The notes beneath the pieces were generated by a model. That model saw nothing but the letters and a program-made list of their open reading frames with translations. It did no database searches and was not told the DNA's origin. Of a DNA stretch of 64,000 nucleotides, positions 49,809 to 61,600 are shown piece after piece. The stretch comes from Fulvia fulva (lineage: Eukaryota > Ascomycota > Dothideomycetes > Mycosphaerellales > Mycosphaerellaceae), in contig NC_063019.1 in assembly GCF_020509005.1 (NCBI RefSeq), forward strand, positions 3,162,001-3,226,000, given 5' to 3'. The number at the start of each line of letters is the position of its first letter. The first letter of the stretch is position 1. Position numbers and translations under genes: made by a program.

Positions 49809-50831
49809 GGTAAAGTATGAATGTTCGTGACATGCGAGAGGCTATGGCTGCTGCTGCCACAGGAGAGTCGATGAGTAGGATGACCTAGCCAGCTGGGTTG
49901 CATATATACGCGGTTCTTCGAGAAGTTCTTCGCGAGTATAACCAGTGAATATTGACCGCATACGGTTGTCGCAGCTGCGCCATCGGTACATTCAGTATGG
50001 TATGACCTAATTCTGCCATTAGCAATGCATTGCAATTTGTTAGCTTGCTATTGAAGTTTGCTCTCGGTATCAGATGCGAAGACCTCTGCCGATCTCGCAA
50101 GCCAGCTCTTGTGTCACAGTATCGAGACATCACTTGACAGTGTGAGCCTCTTGAAGCGGCCTGACGATTTTGCGTCTCGGCGACCAGATTAATGGAGCCA
50201 TAGAGCACGCGAGATCGTGTATGGATGCGTAGTAAATGAGCTCCTTCCATTTCGTGGCCCCATTGGCAAGATTGGTATCGCTGGGCTTGCTCGAATGCCG
50301 CCGCAAAGGCCTGGTGACATTGAGGGCCATCGGCGTAGAAATGCAGATACGCCTTGTGTCTGGCTATCGGTAGCTGCCACTACTCGTGTTGCTACCCCTT
50401 TGCAAACAAGACGATGTCCAGGAGGTTGTTGAGCTGAGTGTGAGCCTTTCTGTCGGTACAAGAACAGGCCCAAGCATCGCCGCGGGTGTGAGAAGGTCAC
50501 GGGCTGCAGGCCAGATCTTCTGGTACGAAGAGACATTGCACAGTCTGCTATCCACAAGAATTTCGAAAATACTTGCGTGATAAGAAAGAAAGGAAAGGCA
50601 GAAGAGGCAGAAGAGGACAGGGAGATGGAGTTGAGGGCCTTGGCTGAGTCACGTGCCTCGTTTAATCTTCGTGAAGTTCGGATCATCGACCGCGTGCTTC
50701 TGCTCTCATCGACATCGATATCTGTAGCAGAGCCCTGAGTGTAGGTACTGTCCTTTCATTCACCTCTCATATCACATGCTGGCCTTCTTCTGCACGCTCG
50801 AGGTCTTGGCAAGCTGACAGCTGTATCAGTC
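49809..50831. other. Divergent upstream region
   Basis: One kilobase between the minus-strand glucosidase and the plus-strand oxidoreductase, holding both promoters. Overlapping ORFs (for example 50,189-50,686 minus) have no recognised domain. Confidence 0.45.
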
Positions 50832-52595
50832 ATGAAGTCACTGACGAGACTGAACGCATTGGGTGAGCTAAGAAGCAAATATATCTGCTTGACCTGCTTG
50901 AGAGATGCTGCAAAAGTGAGCAGTAGAAAGCGCATAGCCAGCTGGGGGCGCCATGGCCTGTTCGACGTCAAGCAAAACGCAGGGCCAAGGAAAGCGAGAC
51001 CCAACGTCCGAAATGAAGCATACCTGCCACCACGATTACAACGAAGACTGTTATTGACAAGAGGTGGAACCGCTCCTACGTCTCTAGAAGAGCATGATCG
51101 CGAAGTTGAAAAGGTGGCAGCTAGTGTCAGAAGCTTCTACGACCGCAAAGAGAAATTCAGGATATATCATGGCTCAACGAACAGTACGAGGGAGTCAGCA
51201 ATGGGCAGAGACCCAAAGACAGTCGTGGATACAAGTAGACTCAATCATGTCGTGAGTGTGGACGCAAAGGCACAGAAAGCTCTGGTAGAGCCCAACGTGC
51301 CGATGGACAGGCTAGTGGAAGAGACATTGAAGCATGGGCTTGTTCCTCCAGTCGTCATGGAATTCCCAGGCATCACAGTGGGAGGAGGATATGCAGGAAC
51401 AGCAGGCGAAAGCAGTTCCTTCAAGTATGGCTTCTTCAACGAGACTTTGAACAAGGTGGAGATGGTGCTGGCGAACGGCGAGAAGGTCACAGCATCGAAA
51501 GAACAGAACCCAGATCTCTTCCATGGTGCAGCAGGCGCAGTAGGAACTCTCGGTGTAACAACGATGGTCGAGCTCCGCCTCAAGAAAGCCACCAAGTTCG
51601 TGGAAGCAACCTACCACCCAGTCACCAGCATGCAAGATGCCATCACCAAACTCCAAGACTTTACCTCCCGACCCGAAGACTTCGACTACATCGATGGCAT
51701 AATGTACTCGCCCACCAGCGGCGCCATCGTCACAGGCAAAATGACCGATACCACTTCTCCCAACGCCAGCGTCCAGCGCTTCTCCGACCCCAAGGACCCC
51801 TGGTTCTACCTCTACGTTAGAGACAGCATCGCCAAAAACAACTCCCCAACCTCCGACGCCATCCCACTACCCGACTATCTCTTCCGCTACGACCGGGGCG
51901 GCTTCTGGGTCGGCGAAGCGCCGTTCGATTACTTCAGATTCCCTTTCAATAACTTCACTCGCGGTTGGCTAGACGACTTCCTTCACACGCGAATGCTGTA
52001 CAACGCCTTACACGCTAGTGGTCGAAGCGAGCAGATGATCATCCAGGATCTCGCACTTCCCTACGAAAATGCCGCTGAGTTTGTTGAACGGATGGACAAC
52101 CTGACTGGTATATGGCCGCTATGGCTCTGTCCATTGAAACAAAGCGCTCAGCCCACCATGCATCCACACTACGACGGCGTCGAGAAGGACGGCAAAACAC
52201 TCAAACCCATGCTCAACATCGGCCTCTGGGGCCGCGCGCCACCTACACACTCCGCCTTCGTCTCTGCAAACCTCTCCATCGAGAAGACACTCCAGGAGCT
52301 GAAGGGGATGAAGTGGTTGTACGCTCAAACTTTCTCCTCCGAACCTGACTTCTGGAAGGACTTTGACAAGACTTGGTATGTGAAGTTGAGGGAGAAGTAC
52401 CATGCGATGACGTTACCGACTGTGTATGAGAAAGTGAAGGTGGCGGATGAGAAGGATGAGAAGAAGAGTCTCGGGAAGAGGATCATGGAGATGTGGCCGA
52501 TTCCTGGGATTGTGGGCTTGAGGAGGAGTATTCAGAGTAAGGACTATGTTGAGGCGAGGAAGGCGGCTTGGAGGGAGTGGGTGCCGAGGGAGTAG
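50832..52595 (+). CDS. DHCR24/DIMINUTO-like FAD oxidoreductase
   Basis: Single exon, 587 residues. An Arg/Lys-rich leader of about 75 residues precedes an FAD-binding PCMH-type domain: RIYHGSTNSTR, VDTSRLNHVVSVD, then EFPGITVGGGYAGTAGESSSFKYGFF and FHGAAGAVGTLGVTTMVEL. This layout matches the delta-24 sterol reductase (DHCR24/DIM) branch of FAD oxidoreductases rather than BBE-type oxidases, since no bicovalent His/Cys motif is seen. The C-terminal half has DYFRFPFNNFTRGWLDDFLHTRMLY and IQDLALPYENA, also seen in that branch. Fungal ergosterol keeps a C24 methyl group, so the physiological substrate in ascomycetes is unclear. The lengthy basic N-terminus might target mitochondria or ER. Confidence 0.85.
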   Translation: MKSLTRLNALGELRSKYICLTCLRDAAKVSSRKRIASWGRHGLFDVKQNAGPRKARPNVRNEAYLPPRLQRRLLLTRGGTAPTSLEEHDREVEKVAASVRSFYDRKEKFRIYHGSTNSTRESAMGRDPKTVVDTSRLNHVVSVDAKAQKALVEPNVPMDRLVEETLKHGLVPPVVMEFPGITVGGGYAGTAGESSSFKYGFFNETLNKVEMVLANGEKVTASKEQNPDLFHGAAGAVGTLGVTTMVELRLKKATKFVEATYHPVTSMQDAITKLQDFTSRPEDFDYIDGIMYSPTSGAIVTGKMTDTTSPNASVQRFSDPKDPWFYLYVRDSIAKNNSPTSDAIPLPDYLFRYDRGGFWVGEAPFDYFRFPFNNFTRGWLDDFLHTRMLYNALHASGRSEQMIIQDLALPYENAAEFVERMDNLTGIWPLWLCPLKQSAQPTMHPHYDGVEKDGKTLKPMLNIGLWGRAPPTHSAFVSANLSIEKTLQELKGMKWLYAQTFSSEPDFWKDFDKTWYVKLREKYHAMTLPTVYEKVKVADEKDEKKSLGKRIMEMWPIPGIVGLRRSIQSKDYVEARKAAWREWVPRE

Positions 52596-52873
52596 ACGTG
52601 AGCCCATTTGTAGCGTGGTGTACAGGAAACTATCTATTGTAGTGTGGCTCTCGCAGCAGTGACAACATGTCTTGCGCGAAGACCATGGATGGTCTGCGTT
52701 GTCAAACTAGTTCAATGTATCTCTATGGTTCGCCTTGCTATATTGGCAGCCTCAAGACGGCGATGACCTTAGTGGCTGCTTGCTGGACGGTGTGGTTCTG
52801 TGTCCTGTTCGACCATCGGAGTCCCTGTCATGGAGACTCCTGTTGACAACTTCATGTAGAACAGCAGGCTCAG
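52596..52873. other. Convergent 3' flanks
   Basis: Short stretch between the convergent stops of the oxidoreductase and the first BTB gene. Nothing recognisable. Confidence 0.4.
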
Positions 52874-53803
52874 CTAATCGGAGAGCTTGAACGGTCGCCA
52901 CTCTGCATGACTGTGCGTAAACGTTGGCCGGACGACATTCCCGAACAGCGTGCGATGAGTGGAGGGACAGCTGTAGGTATAGATGGTGCCCTCGGGGATG
53001 TCTGCCGTGAAATGCTTGTTGCAGTTGTTCGCGGGACACTTGTAGCGGTTTCTTGGCTTCGAGGCTGGCGTGGCTGGCAGGCTCTTCTTCGCGAGTCCGC
53101 GTGCGATGTCACCGCCAAAGGATGGCAGGGTCTCGAAGAGCTTGTCGAAGGCGAGGTTCTCACCGCTGAGGGGTGTCGAGGACCTCTCGAGTACGATATC
53201 GACGACGGCTTTGCGGAGATTCTTGTCAGGGTCGGGAACCGCGGTGTAGACAGTGGTGATGGCTGTGGCGAGCTGATCTTCGGTGGCGCCCTTCGCCGCT
53301 GCTTCGAACTTCGAATTTCATCAGTCTTGATTACTACGATACAGGCGATCTTGTGTCTTACCTTATCAGCTGCGAGGTCGGCGAGACCCTTCACGAAGTA
53401 CTTCTCCCCAGCAGCAAACACCAGAGCGTGGAAATTCGCATTCGGTACGGTGAAGTCACCGACGGCGACTTTGGGATACCAGTAGGCCGTGCGATAGCAG
53501 AAGTCGAGCATGGCATGGATCACGTCTTCATCTTCGTCATGCAGCTCGATGGTATCTGCCTTGGACTCCTGTGATAACCGTCAGCTGTTGTTGGTGCGTT
53601 GAGCATGTTCGACCCGCCTCAAAGCCTCCATTGAGCGCCTTCTGGAACCACTTTGACCGATGAGTTAAGATGAGCTTGTGACAGAGGAACTTCTGCGCGC
53701 CGCAGGTGATGGTGATGTCGGGGAATGCCGATGGCTTGTTGAAGCTCGCTGAGATTGAATCGAGGAACGCGCTATCCGCGGCGAGCTTGTCGAAGCGAGG
53801 CAT
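52874..53803 (-). CDS. BTB/POZ protein with C-terminal Cys/His motif
   Basis: Three exons, 53,803-53,618, 53,568-53,362 and 53,308-52,874; 275 residues. The BTB fold is clear: PDITITCGAQKFLCHKLILTHRSKWFQKAL, then IELHDEDEDVIHAMLDFCYR and FAAGEKYFVKGLADLAADK, the usual fungal BTB pattern. The C-terminus adds a C-x(4)-C...C-x(3)-H arrangement (KCPANNC, YSCPSTH), a possible zinc-binding tail absent from its tandem relative. Intron 2 is GT-AG (53 bp). The frame-preserving intron 1 (53,617-53,569) begins GCGGGT instead of GT, whereas the equivalent donor in the paralogue is GTGAGA. BTB proteins of this type may be CUL3 adaptors or oligomerising factors, but these are uncharacterised. Confidence 0.82.
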
Positions 53804-54469
53804 GTTAGTGCGTGCGGTGGTAGGTGAAAGATGTGTCACAGCACGGAAGTGAGAACCGAATTTGAAGTGTTCTGTCGTTAGCGGAAAGGGAGGAAAGTGG
53901 GGCGCTGGGCGTTTGCATGTGCTGCGCATTCGTTTCACTCTCAGCCCTGTTTAGCTTTTTGCTGCTACTGCATCAGAGTACTTTGGAGCTGGCCAATAGT
54001 GCAAGTGGTCATAGTTATTTGCGTACTCTACAGTTTGTCCAGTATCCGAGAGTTGCTAAGCTCGTACGCAAGATCCTCTGCGGTAACCATCCTGATTAGC
54101 CTGGGCCTCGCTCTGCCTTCTTGACTTTCGTCTCGCATCGCCAGCTGAGGCCCATGTTGATCTCATCGCGACCTTGCGTCATACTTTCGACTTTCGTTCA
54201 GGTAGTCCTCATACCTTGTCGGAAGTGCGCGACCCTCCGGCACTTTGCAGTTCAGAGTCCCGTCTGTATCATAGGCTCTGATCGCTAGCTCGCCTAAGCT
54301 CTATGAGCCTGCCAGTCTCGACCCGACATGCTCCAACTGGATCGAACGAAGCTGACGACAGAGCACGTCAAACAGCGGTGTTGATATAATACCGCAGTAT
54401 CTGGCATTTTGGCCAGGAAGTGACGAGTGCAATGTGGGCGATTCGGACATCGGTAGGATTGTATCGAAC
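53804..54469. other. Intergenic region between tandem BTB genes
   Basis: Promoter of the first BTB gene and 3' flank of the second. Short frames without features. Confidence 0.45.
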
Positions 54470-55226
54470 TCATTGACGTTTCGTTTGAGGCGGATGGCGC
54501 TGGGGCTTGCTTGGAGTCCTGCTCGACTTGCTTTTTGCGAAGGCTCTCGTCATGTCGCCGCCGAAGGCTGGCAAAGCGTCAAGGAGGTCGTTGAGGACGG
54601 TGCTGGCGCCGCTGAGTAGTGTTGTAGCTTTGCCCAGGACAGCTTCGGTGACCACTGCTTGCAAAATTTTGTCGGGATCAGAGACCTCAGTGTAGACGGC
54701 TCTGATTGCTGCAGCCAGATCATCGTCCGAAGCAGCCTTGACGGACTTGATGAAATGATCCGTAGCCAGGTCTTTGAGGCCCTGCACGAAGTACTTCTCG
54801 CCTGCGGCGAACATATGCGCGTGGAAAGCTGGTGCGTCTTTCTGCGACGCGCCTAGGGAGGAGATGCACCCTGCACCGATGTACTCGAATCGATAGCAGA
54901 ACTCGAGCATGGCGTAGATGATCTTGTCGTCCTCCTCGTGGATCCCGATGGTGTCCGATTGCGACTCCTGTGTCATGGTGAGTGGTTGCCATCTTTGTAT
55001 CACTCGAGTGTAGCAATCTCACCTTGAACTTGCCGTCACATGCTTTCTTGCCGTCACATGCTTTCTGGAACCACTTCGACTGACCAGTCAAGATGTTCTT
55101 GTGACAGAGGATGCGCCGGTGATTGCATAGTACTACGAGGTCAGGTGTCGTGGTGGCGTTGTCGAAGCTTGCAGCGATGGCATCTAGACGCGCCTTCTCA
55201 GCGACTGCCTTGTTGAAGTGTGACAT
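54470..55226 (-). CDS. BTB/POZ protein (tandem paralogue)
   Basis: Two exons, 55,226-55,023 and 54,967-54,470, with a 55-bp GT-AG intron at the same position as in the neighbouring BTB gene; 233 residues. Matching segments are PDLVVLCNHRRILCHKNILTGQSKWFQKA, IGIHEEDDKIIYAMLEFCYR, HMFAAGEKYFVQGLKDLATD and LDALPAFGGDMTRAFAK, so this and 52,874-53,803 arose by tandem duplication. It ends in a basic Ser/Pro/Lys tail rather than the Cys/His motif. A tandem 18-bp duplication in exon 1 doubles ACDGKK just before the splice site. Role unknown. Confidence 0.86.
55029..55064 (+). repeat. 18-bp tandem duplication inside BTB exon
   Basis: CTTGCCGTCACATGCTTT occurs twice back to back (55,029-55,046 and 55,047-55,064). 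It is in frame and adds six residues to the BTB protein (minus strand, ACDGKK repeated). Confidence 0.93.
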
Positions 55227-55517
55227 CTTTGACGAGTTGTTGCGATGTGCGATGGTTGGAGCACTGCAAGGTGGCTACCACCTATTGCGATAGGCGGTGG
55301 GTGGAGCGCTACGAGGTGGCTGTTATCGAAAGGTGCGCAGAGCGTGGAAGTTGCGTAGATGCAAAATGAGCTAGAGTGGGGCTGCATGTGTCGCGCCTTC
55401 CATTCACTTCCTGAGACAAGACAGCAACATCGGCGGTGACAATCAAGAAATCCGACGCGCTTTGCTGCGGTCATTTCAGATCCCAATGACCAGGACCGTG
55501 GAGCTAGGTAAGTGTGC

Positions 55518-56822
55518 TCAGCCATGGTGGTGTGCTTTGCGCCAGTAACCGTCCCAGTTGAACTTGATGCACTCATTGCCCCAGCTCCACCACCCAGCCA
55601 TAAGATGTCGAGCAAAGATTTCCAGGACTCGAGGACTATCAGGCAACAGAGACTCCAAAAGCTGCTTGAGACATGGCTTGCGGGAGTGCAGATCTGGCAC
55701 ACCGACCAGGACTCTTCGTTTCAAGCCCACCTGGGTTGGCTCCGGAACGTCGTTGCTAGGTCGATGCCTCCTCCCGATCAGTAGCACTTCATACGGCTTC
55801 CTCCATACATTGTCGAACGGCATCACAGGCTCACCCTTGGCTGTGACCTTGAGCCATAGCCATTCTTCCTCAAGCTCCACGCCCCACTGCTCAAACAGAC
55901 CGCCTTCGCCAAGGATCAGGTCTCGCACGGCTTGCTTGTTGGTGGTCCAGATGCTTACGAGGCAATCGTCGCTCATGAGCATGTCTAAGTCCATGCCTGC
56001 GATCAAGTCATACATAGTGTTCATGGTTGGCGAAGTCTGGTAAGTGGCGCCTGCAGTCTTGTGTGTTCGTCGCACTGAACGATTCGGCCATGGTGGATCC
56101 ATGAGGATGAAGTCGAAGTGTCTTGGCGTCTCGTGAGCTGAAGCTTGTGCGCGTACCGCCCGATGGAACTCTCGCGGCTGGGAGCAGTCGCCCAGCAAGG
56201 CTGAAGATCTAGGTGGCAGGCGGAAGATGTAGTTCTGGTCTTGGTGTCTGACCTGGCATGTAGCGGGCTGCTCCGCACAGTTCGTAAGAAAGTTATCTTG
56301 ACCAACATCGTTGTCACAAGTGCAGTCAGAGAGTGTCGGATCATCTCCACTCTTTACAGTCTTCACGGCCACACAGCCAGATCCCTGAACGACTTTCTCA
56401 AGCACAATCTGTGGTAAGTCCGTCCCATGATCAGCTTTCGTTTGACCACAGTCAACTCCAGCTTCAGAGCTGGTGCGTTTTCGCTTCGTACCTCGAGCTA
56501 CGCATGGCCGCTCGTAACACCAGGGACCACCATAATGACGCTCGATGTCTTCAAGCGCCTGCTTTAACGTCGTATCATACTCCGCATGCAATTTCTGATC
56601 AACAGTGTTGTTCGTTAGCTTCGCCTTTGCTGCATCAGACTTCGGCTGGTCAGAAGGGAAGGCGACTTGCAACGCCTCACATGAGAGGAGATGATCTGAG
56701 CAAGGATACTTCTCTGTGCCTTGTGCTGCCTCGATCGATCTTGGTATATCGAGAAGCGTCACTGTTTGGTCGTGGTTCTGCCAGAGGATCGGAGACCTTG
56801 CGGCAGTGGCCATATCAGCCAT
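55518..56822 (-). CDS. METTL4-type MT-A70 adenine methyltransferase
   Basis: Single exon, 434 residues. The MT-A70 catalytic motif DPPWPNRSVRR is at residues 242-252, preceded by HFDFILM. Downstream come SIWTTNKQAVRDLI, EEEWLWLKVTAKGEP, KPYEVLLIG and the C-terminal RVLEIFARHLMAGWWSWGNECIKF, which together place it in the METTL4 branch rather than METTL3/IME4 or METTL14. METTL4 proteins N6-methylate adenine in U2 snRNA (m6Am) and have been reported to act on DNA. They are patchily distributed in filamentous fungi. The N-terminal 200 residues are variable and contain a basic KRKR stretch that may be a nuclear signal. It lies 291 bp upstream of the second BTB gene on the same strand. Confidence 0.88.
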   Translation of the reverse strand: MADMATAARSPILWQNHDQTVTLLDIPRSIEAAQGTEKYPCSDHLLSCEALQVAFPSDQPKSDAAKAKLTNNTVDQKLHAEYDTTLKQALEDIERHYGGPWCYERPCVARGTKRKRTSSEAGVDCGQTKADHGTDLPQIVLEKVVQGSGCVAVKTVKSGDDPTLSDCTCDNDVGQDNFLTNCAEQPATCQVRHQDQNYIFRLPPRSSALLGDCSQPREFHRAVRAQASAHETPRHFDFILMDPPWPNRSVRRTHKTAGATYQTSPTMNTMYDLIAGMDLDMLMSDDCLVSIWTTNKQAVRDLILGEGGLFEQWGVELEEEWLWLKVTAKGEPVMPFDNVWRKPYEVLLIGRRHRPSNDVPEPTQVGLKRRVLVGVPDLHSRKPCLKQLLESLLPDSPRVLEIFARHLMAGWWSWGNECIKFNWDGYWRKAHHHG

Positions 56823-57444
56823 CCGCTCTGCTACAATCGCAATTAATCGTCCCTTTCATGAGTGAGGCATAGGCCCTCTACTTCAGGAGTAGATCGTGCC
56901 CCTTAGCATAGCCTCACCCTCCGGCTCAGATCAGAATGCTCTTGATATGACCTTATGCCGATGCTTGCCGCGCTTGCGACCGGCACATGTTCTTGTCGAG
57001 ACAGCGGACGAGCGGTCGTGTCTGAGGAAGAATCACACACTGCTGACGTTCTGGTCGGATATGATAGGTCGGAGGTGTTTGATGTTTGGCTTTGTTGTCT
57101 CCGAACAAGGGCTGCATCCGATCCTTTTGCCGAGGGCAGCGTCATTGCCGAAACACATCTTGATCCGCGCGAGCACATGCACACTTTCACACCCTGTGCA
57201 TACTACCACACGACATTTCTTTGGCCCAGCGTTTGTCTTCCGATATCCTGGGATTCACTCCGGAGTACAGTCAGAGGCATCATTCCCACCACGACCCATC
57301 CACTCGTCCGTGAATGACCACGATCCGGCAATAACGATACAATCACCGATATCGCGCAGCATATGTCCGAGGACCAGTGAGACTTTGCAAACAACAAACT
57401 ACTAGAGAGAAACCAGCAAGATCTCACAAGAGGCAAAGCAATCG
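56823..57444. promoter_or_regulatory. Divergent upstream region
   Basis: Between the minus-strand methyltransferase and the plus-strand carrier gene, holding both promoters. A 169-codon frame at 56,896-57,405 shows no domain. Confidence 0.45.
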
Positions 57445-58662
57445 ATGAGCAGCTTTGCCTCCGGGCCAACCCACAATGTCACCCCGAACACAGCGCCGCA
57501 CCAACCACATGACATGACACCCGACTCGGAGGCCATTCCTGCCAAAGAGCCCGCGATATGTCCCACAGATACCGATAACCTCATTCCTTCTAGAAAGAGC
57601 GATGGTAGCAGACCGATACAGCGGCAGAGCGTAGAGTATGCCGTACGGAGTGGCATAGCTGGAGGTATTGCAGCATGTGCAGCGAAGACAGTGGTGGCGC
57701 CGTTGGACAGAGTCAAGATCCTCTTCCAGGCCAACAACCCGCAGTTCCAGAACTACACGGGAACATGGTCGGGAGCCTTGAAGGCTATGAGAGACATCTA
57801 CCTTGCGAGCGGACCCAGCGGACTCTTTCGAGGGCATAGTGCTACACTACTCAGGATCTTCCCATATGGCGGCATCAAGTTCCTGGCTTACGAGCAGATA
57901 AGAGCAGTGGTGATTCCTGAAAAGGCGCAGGAGACTCACGCCAGGCGATTTGCAGTGGGTGCATCGGCAGGTCTTGCGTCAGTGTTCATTACATATCCGC
58001 TGGAAGTGATACGGGTACGGTTGGCATGGGAGACCAAAAGCACGAAGCGAATGTCAGTGAGGGACGTCTGCAAGACTATATACAACGAGCATGCGCCTCT
58101 GCCAAAGGTCGGCGTGGAGGGTACAAACCTGCCAAAGACTGCAATTGCAGCTGTGGAGGCCACACAAGCAACGATAAAGGCTGCAACACCTTCGACCGGT
58201 CTTGGGAACTTCTATCGAGGCTTCACACCGACAGTATGGGGCATGCTTCCATACGCAGGAGCCTCTTTCCTAACCCACGACGCAGCAGGTGACTTCATGC
58301 GACTACCACGATTCGCGCAATGGACTCTTCTACCAATGTCAGAGCGATCACAGAAACAGCTCGCACCGGGAAAGCCAGCACCGCTCGTGTGGTGGGCAGA
58401 ACTCATCACTGGAGCAGTAGCCGGCTTCGTCAGCCAGACAGTCAGCTACCCGCTCGAAGTGATTCGCAGGAGAATGCAAGTCGGCGGCGTGGTCGGTGAT
58501 GGCCATCGATTGACGATGATCGAAGTCGCACGATCTATCACGCGCGAGAGAGGGTTCCGGGGCTTCTTCACTGGTCTTGGGATTGGGTATGTGAAGGTTG
58601 TGCCAATGGCGGCTACAAGTTTCTATGTTTATGAACGCATGAAGGTGGTCTTTGGGATATAG
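57445..58662 (+). CDS. LEU5: Mitochondrial carrier, LEU5/CoA-transporter type
   Basis: Single exon, 405 residues. Three mitochondrial-carrier repeats each carry the PxD/E signature: APLDRVKILFQ, YPLEVIRVRL and YPLEVIRRRM. The first repeat, GIAGGIAACAAKTVVAPLDRVK, followed by GLFRGHSATLLRIFPYGGIKFLAYEQIR, is close to the LEU5 / SLC25A42-SLC25A16 group, which brings coenzyme A into the mitochondrial matrix. A polar N-terminal extension of about 65 residues and an insert of about 40 residues between the second and third repeats are usual for fungal members. It acts in the inner membrane. Confidence 0.9.
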   Translation: MSSFASGPTHNVTPNTAPHQPHDMTPDSEAIPAKEPAICPTDTDNLIPSRKSDGSRPIQRQSVEYAVRSGIAGGIAACAAKTVVAPLDRVKILFQANNPQFQNYTGTWSGALKAMRDIYLASGPSGLFRGHSATLLRIFPYGGIKFLAYEQIRAVVIPEKAQETHARRFAVGASAGLASVFITYPLEVIRVRLAWETKSTKRMSVRDVCKTIYNEHAPLPKVGVEGTNLPKTAIAAVEATQATIKAATPSTGLGNFYRGFTPTVWGMLPYAGASFLTHDAAGDFMRLPRFAQWTLLPMSERSQKQLAPGKPAPLVWWAELITGAVAGFVSQTVSYPLEVIRRRMQVGGVVGDGHRLTMIEVARSITRERGFRGFFTGLGIGYVKVVPMAATSFYVYERMKVVFGI

Positions 58663-61600
58663 AGATGGCATGGTATGGTGGGGGAAGATGATTCTTTCGT
58701 GTACAGAGCGTGAAGCGCGGCGTTTTTGGGAGATGGTACAGGCATGAGCAGATCCTTGTCCACCTTGGAGACAGGACTGGATATGAAGTAGAGAGAGAGG
58801 ATAGCGCATTCAATAACAGTATTCGACAACCATCACCACATCCATTCGACCGTGATTGGCGATGTGGTTCTGCCCGTGGCTGATGACAAGCCTAAAATTT
58901 GTAAGTCTATATAATGTTTATGAGAGGTCAAGTGACCAGCTGTAATGGCTCAAACGGCGAAGCCAACCCTCTCCACGAGTCCCTATCAAATGATAGCGAG
59001 CGCCCCGTTGAATCCTTGTGAAGGTCGTCCACTCGCTTCGGTAACGAGCGATTTGCTGGTACGGCCCTAAGCTTCTGAGATATCCTTCAGCCGAGCAATC
59101 GGGCAGAGAGTTTCAGGTCATGAGGAGGTCACATGGGATTACGATTGTTGTTGTTGGGAGTAGTGAAGGTTTGGGGTGGGTGACGCTTTTTGCTGTTCGT
59201 CTTGTAGGAATGGAAGATGTTTTGAGGGAGGGGTGTGAGGTAGGTGGTGAAGGGACGGGACGTGCGCATCCATCGTAGTAGGAAGCTGGTGGGTGGGTGC
59301 TTATGTTTTGACCTGCGCTTTCCTTTGCTTCGGTGTTTACCTACAACAACACTCAATCGATCAACCTAGTGTTGATTTGTGTCTCTTTCTCTCTTATAGT
59401 ACCCGATCCAGAACCATTCACTAAGCCTGACCACTGTTCCCAAGTCTAGGAGGGCTTGTCGAATTTGCCCATCGCACGCCTCGATCAACGACACCTCCAG
59501 CTCGCTTGCGGAACTGCTTGCTTCACGAGCACATCTTTCCGCCTTCTTTCCGGCGCATCTCGCGGCAGAAGGAAGAAGTCGATCACATCGCACGAGATGT
59601 ACGTCAAATGTGGATTGTGCTTACCCACAGTACACACCGCAAGACGCAAACGAGATTACATCTCCATCAAATGCCTGCAGTAACCCGCGTCCTTCAATCG
59701 CCGCGCGGAATCTGCAATCATTGGCTCGACGGTCCTGCCACTTATGGAAAACCGAGATCTGCAGCAGATGGTGGTTGTTGACAAGACCTTTGCAGCCGTC
59801 TTTTCCACGGTGAGCGACTGCTCACAAGCACTTCGGCCGGCGGTATCTCGCCGGGCATATCGCGAATCCCTGCTTCTCGAACGCTCACCCTTGGTTCTAT
59901 CTGGCGTCATGGTCATGGACCAGGCCTGCGTCCTGGAAGCCGAAGTGGTGGCTAGACTTGTGAAGGAACAGACCGAAAATACTTGATCTTGTGGTTGGAG
60001 TGCAGTGACGAGATCCTCCTCCTGGGTGCGTCGATAGCGTTGGTGGTGACGTGAAACGACCAGCTACCCCGGGCCTGGATCCGGTGCTTCTGTGGCAGAA
60101 TCCCCATGGCACATTGGATGGAGATGACCTGATGTCATCTCATATCGCAAGAAGTTTTCCAGAAAGAGGTGCTGGTTCAGGTCCTGCTGGAGGTCGGGCC
60201 CGATGCCAGGAGTGGTAAGTAAATGGTTGCTATGCGATCATGACGTTCGTGAAGCGATAGAACCTAGTACAGAATCTTGGGTGAACCGTGAGCCGGCCAC
60301 TAACGCTGATGTCCCAAAGCAAAGTGCAACGAGAAGGACTGGACGCACCGACCAGCAGATCACGACCACAGTCCTCGGTTTGAGGTTTGGACGACTGTGT
60401 GTTAGAAGAGAGATCAGGACCGAGGAGTGGTGGACGAACGGTCCGAGGCCTCGACTCCTCACGAAGTCTGGCAAGCCAACCCGGCTTGCTCCGCGACAGT
60501 AAGAAGAACACCAACAAATCCAGCGATCGAAGAGTTGTTCTCGTCGCGAAGACGACCAGTGCGAATGCGGTACCGCAATTGCCAATACCCCCGCAACGAT
60601 TGCAAAGTTTCCCTGTCCAGTACACTCATCTCAGTCTGCGGATTCAGTACGGAGAGTCGTGAAAAGACGTGTAGGACCTTGGATCCTCAAAGGACAGCAA
60701 CTTGACACAAAACGTCAGTGATTCGGCAGCGATTAACTGAGCTAGAGTACATGCAGTGTATGCTGCGTATGCGACAGTCTAAGCAATGGCGAACGGAGCG
60801 TTGTACTTTACGATGGACATATGTCAACTTCGCGTTGCATTTCCTTTCCAAAAGACGTTGGACTGGCCTACAAACAGCTGAGCTCGATACACGCAGCGTC
60901 CTCACAATACTTCATCGTCCTCAACCCAGACTCAGAAGACTCACCTGCGACCTCCGGAGAGAATGGAGAAGTCACGGCTGTATGTCACTTCCACGTGCAA
61001 TATCAACCAGTCGCCTGTGGTCGTCGCCTGACTTTCCCACGCGTAGCCTTGCATATGCAAAAGCTTGCATCGTCCGTCCAAGGTCCACTCCGTTTTGATT
61101 GTCTGCATGAACGACGTCCGGACAGAGTCTTCACAACAGCACTCGCAATCTCTGCAATCGCCGACATGGGCTATGAGTTCTGCCATGCTGATCATTCCAT
61201 CATGGTATGAGAATTCTGCGTGCAATCTTCACATGTCTCAGATAGCTCTCCAGCTGGATAAATCTCGTGGCTCCACACCAGATCCGCGCCGGCGGAACAT
61301 GGTCCAGCATGTGCAATTCAACCGGTGGAAGAACTACTCGAAGCGGGGGAGAGGTAAATCAGGGTCCTGTTCGAGAGACACACCCCGCGTTTCTTGTGTG
61401 ATGCCGGGGTCGAGGTGGGAGAGTGGATGATTTAGCTTCAACCGCCAGAAACCGGAAGAGCTTGTGGAGAGGTGCCAGAAACATCTCCATCAAGAGTGCT
61501 CATCGTGGGCGGAATGGTCCACAAGTACTTCTCGCTCTCCGCTTTCGCAATACAGGCGGTGATGGCGAGCTGAGGATGATGATGATGAGTTGTCAAGGAA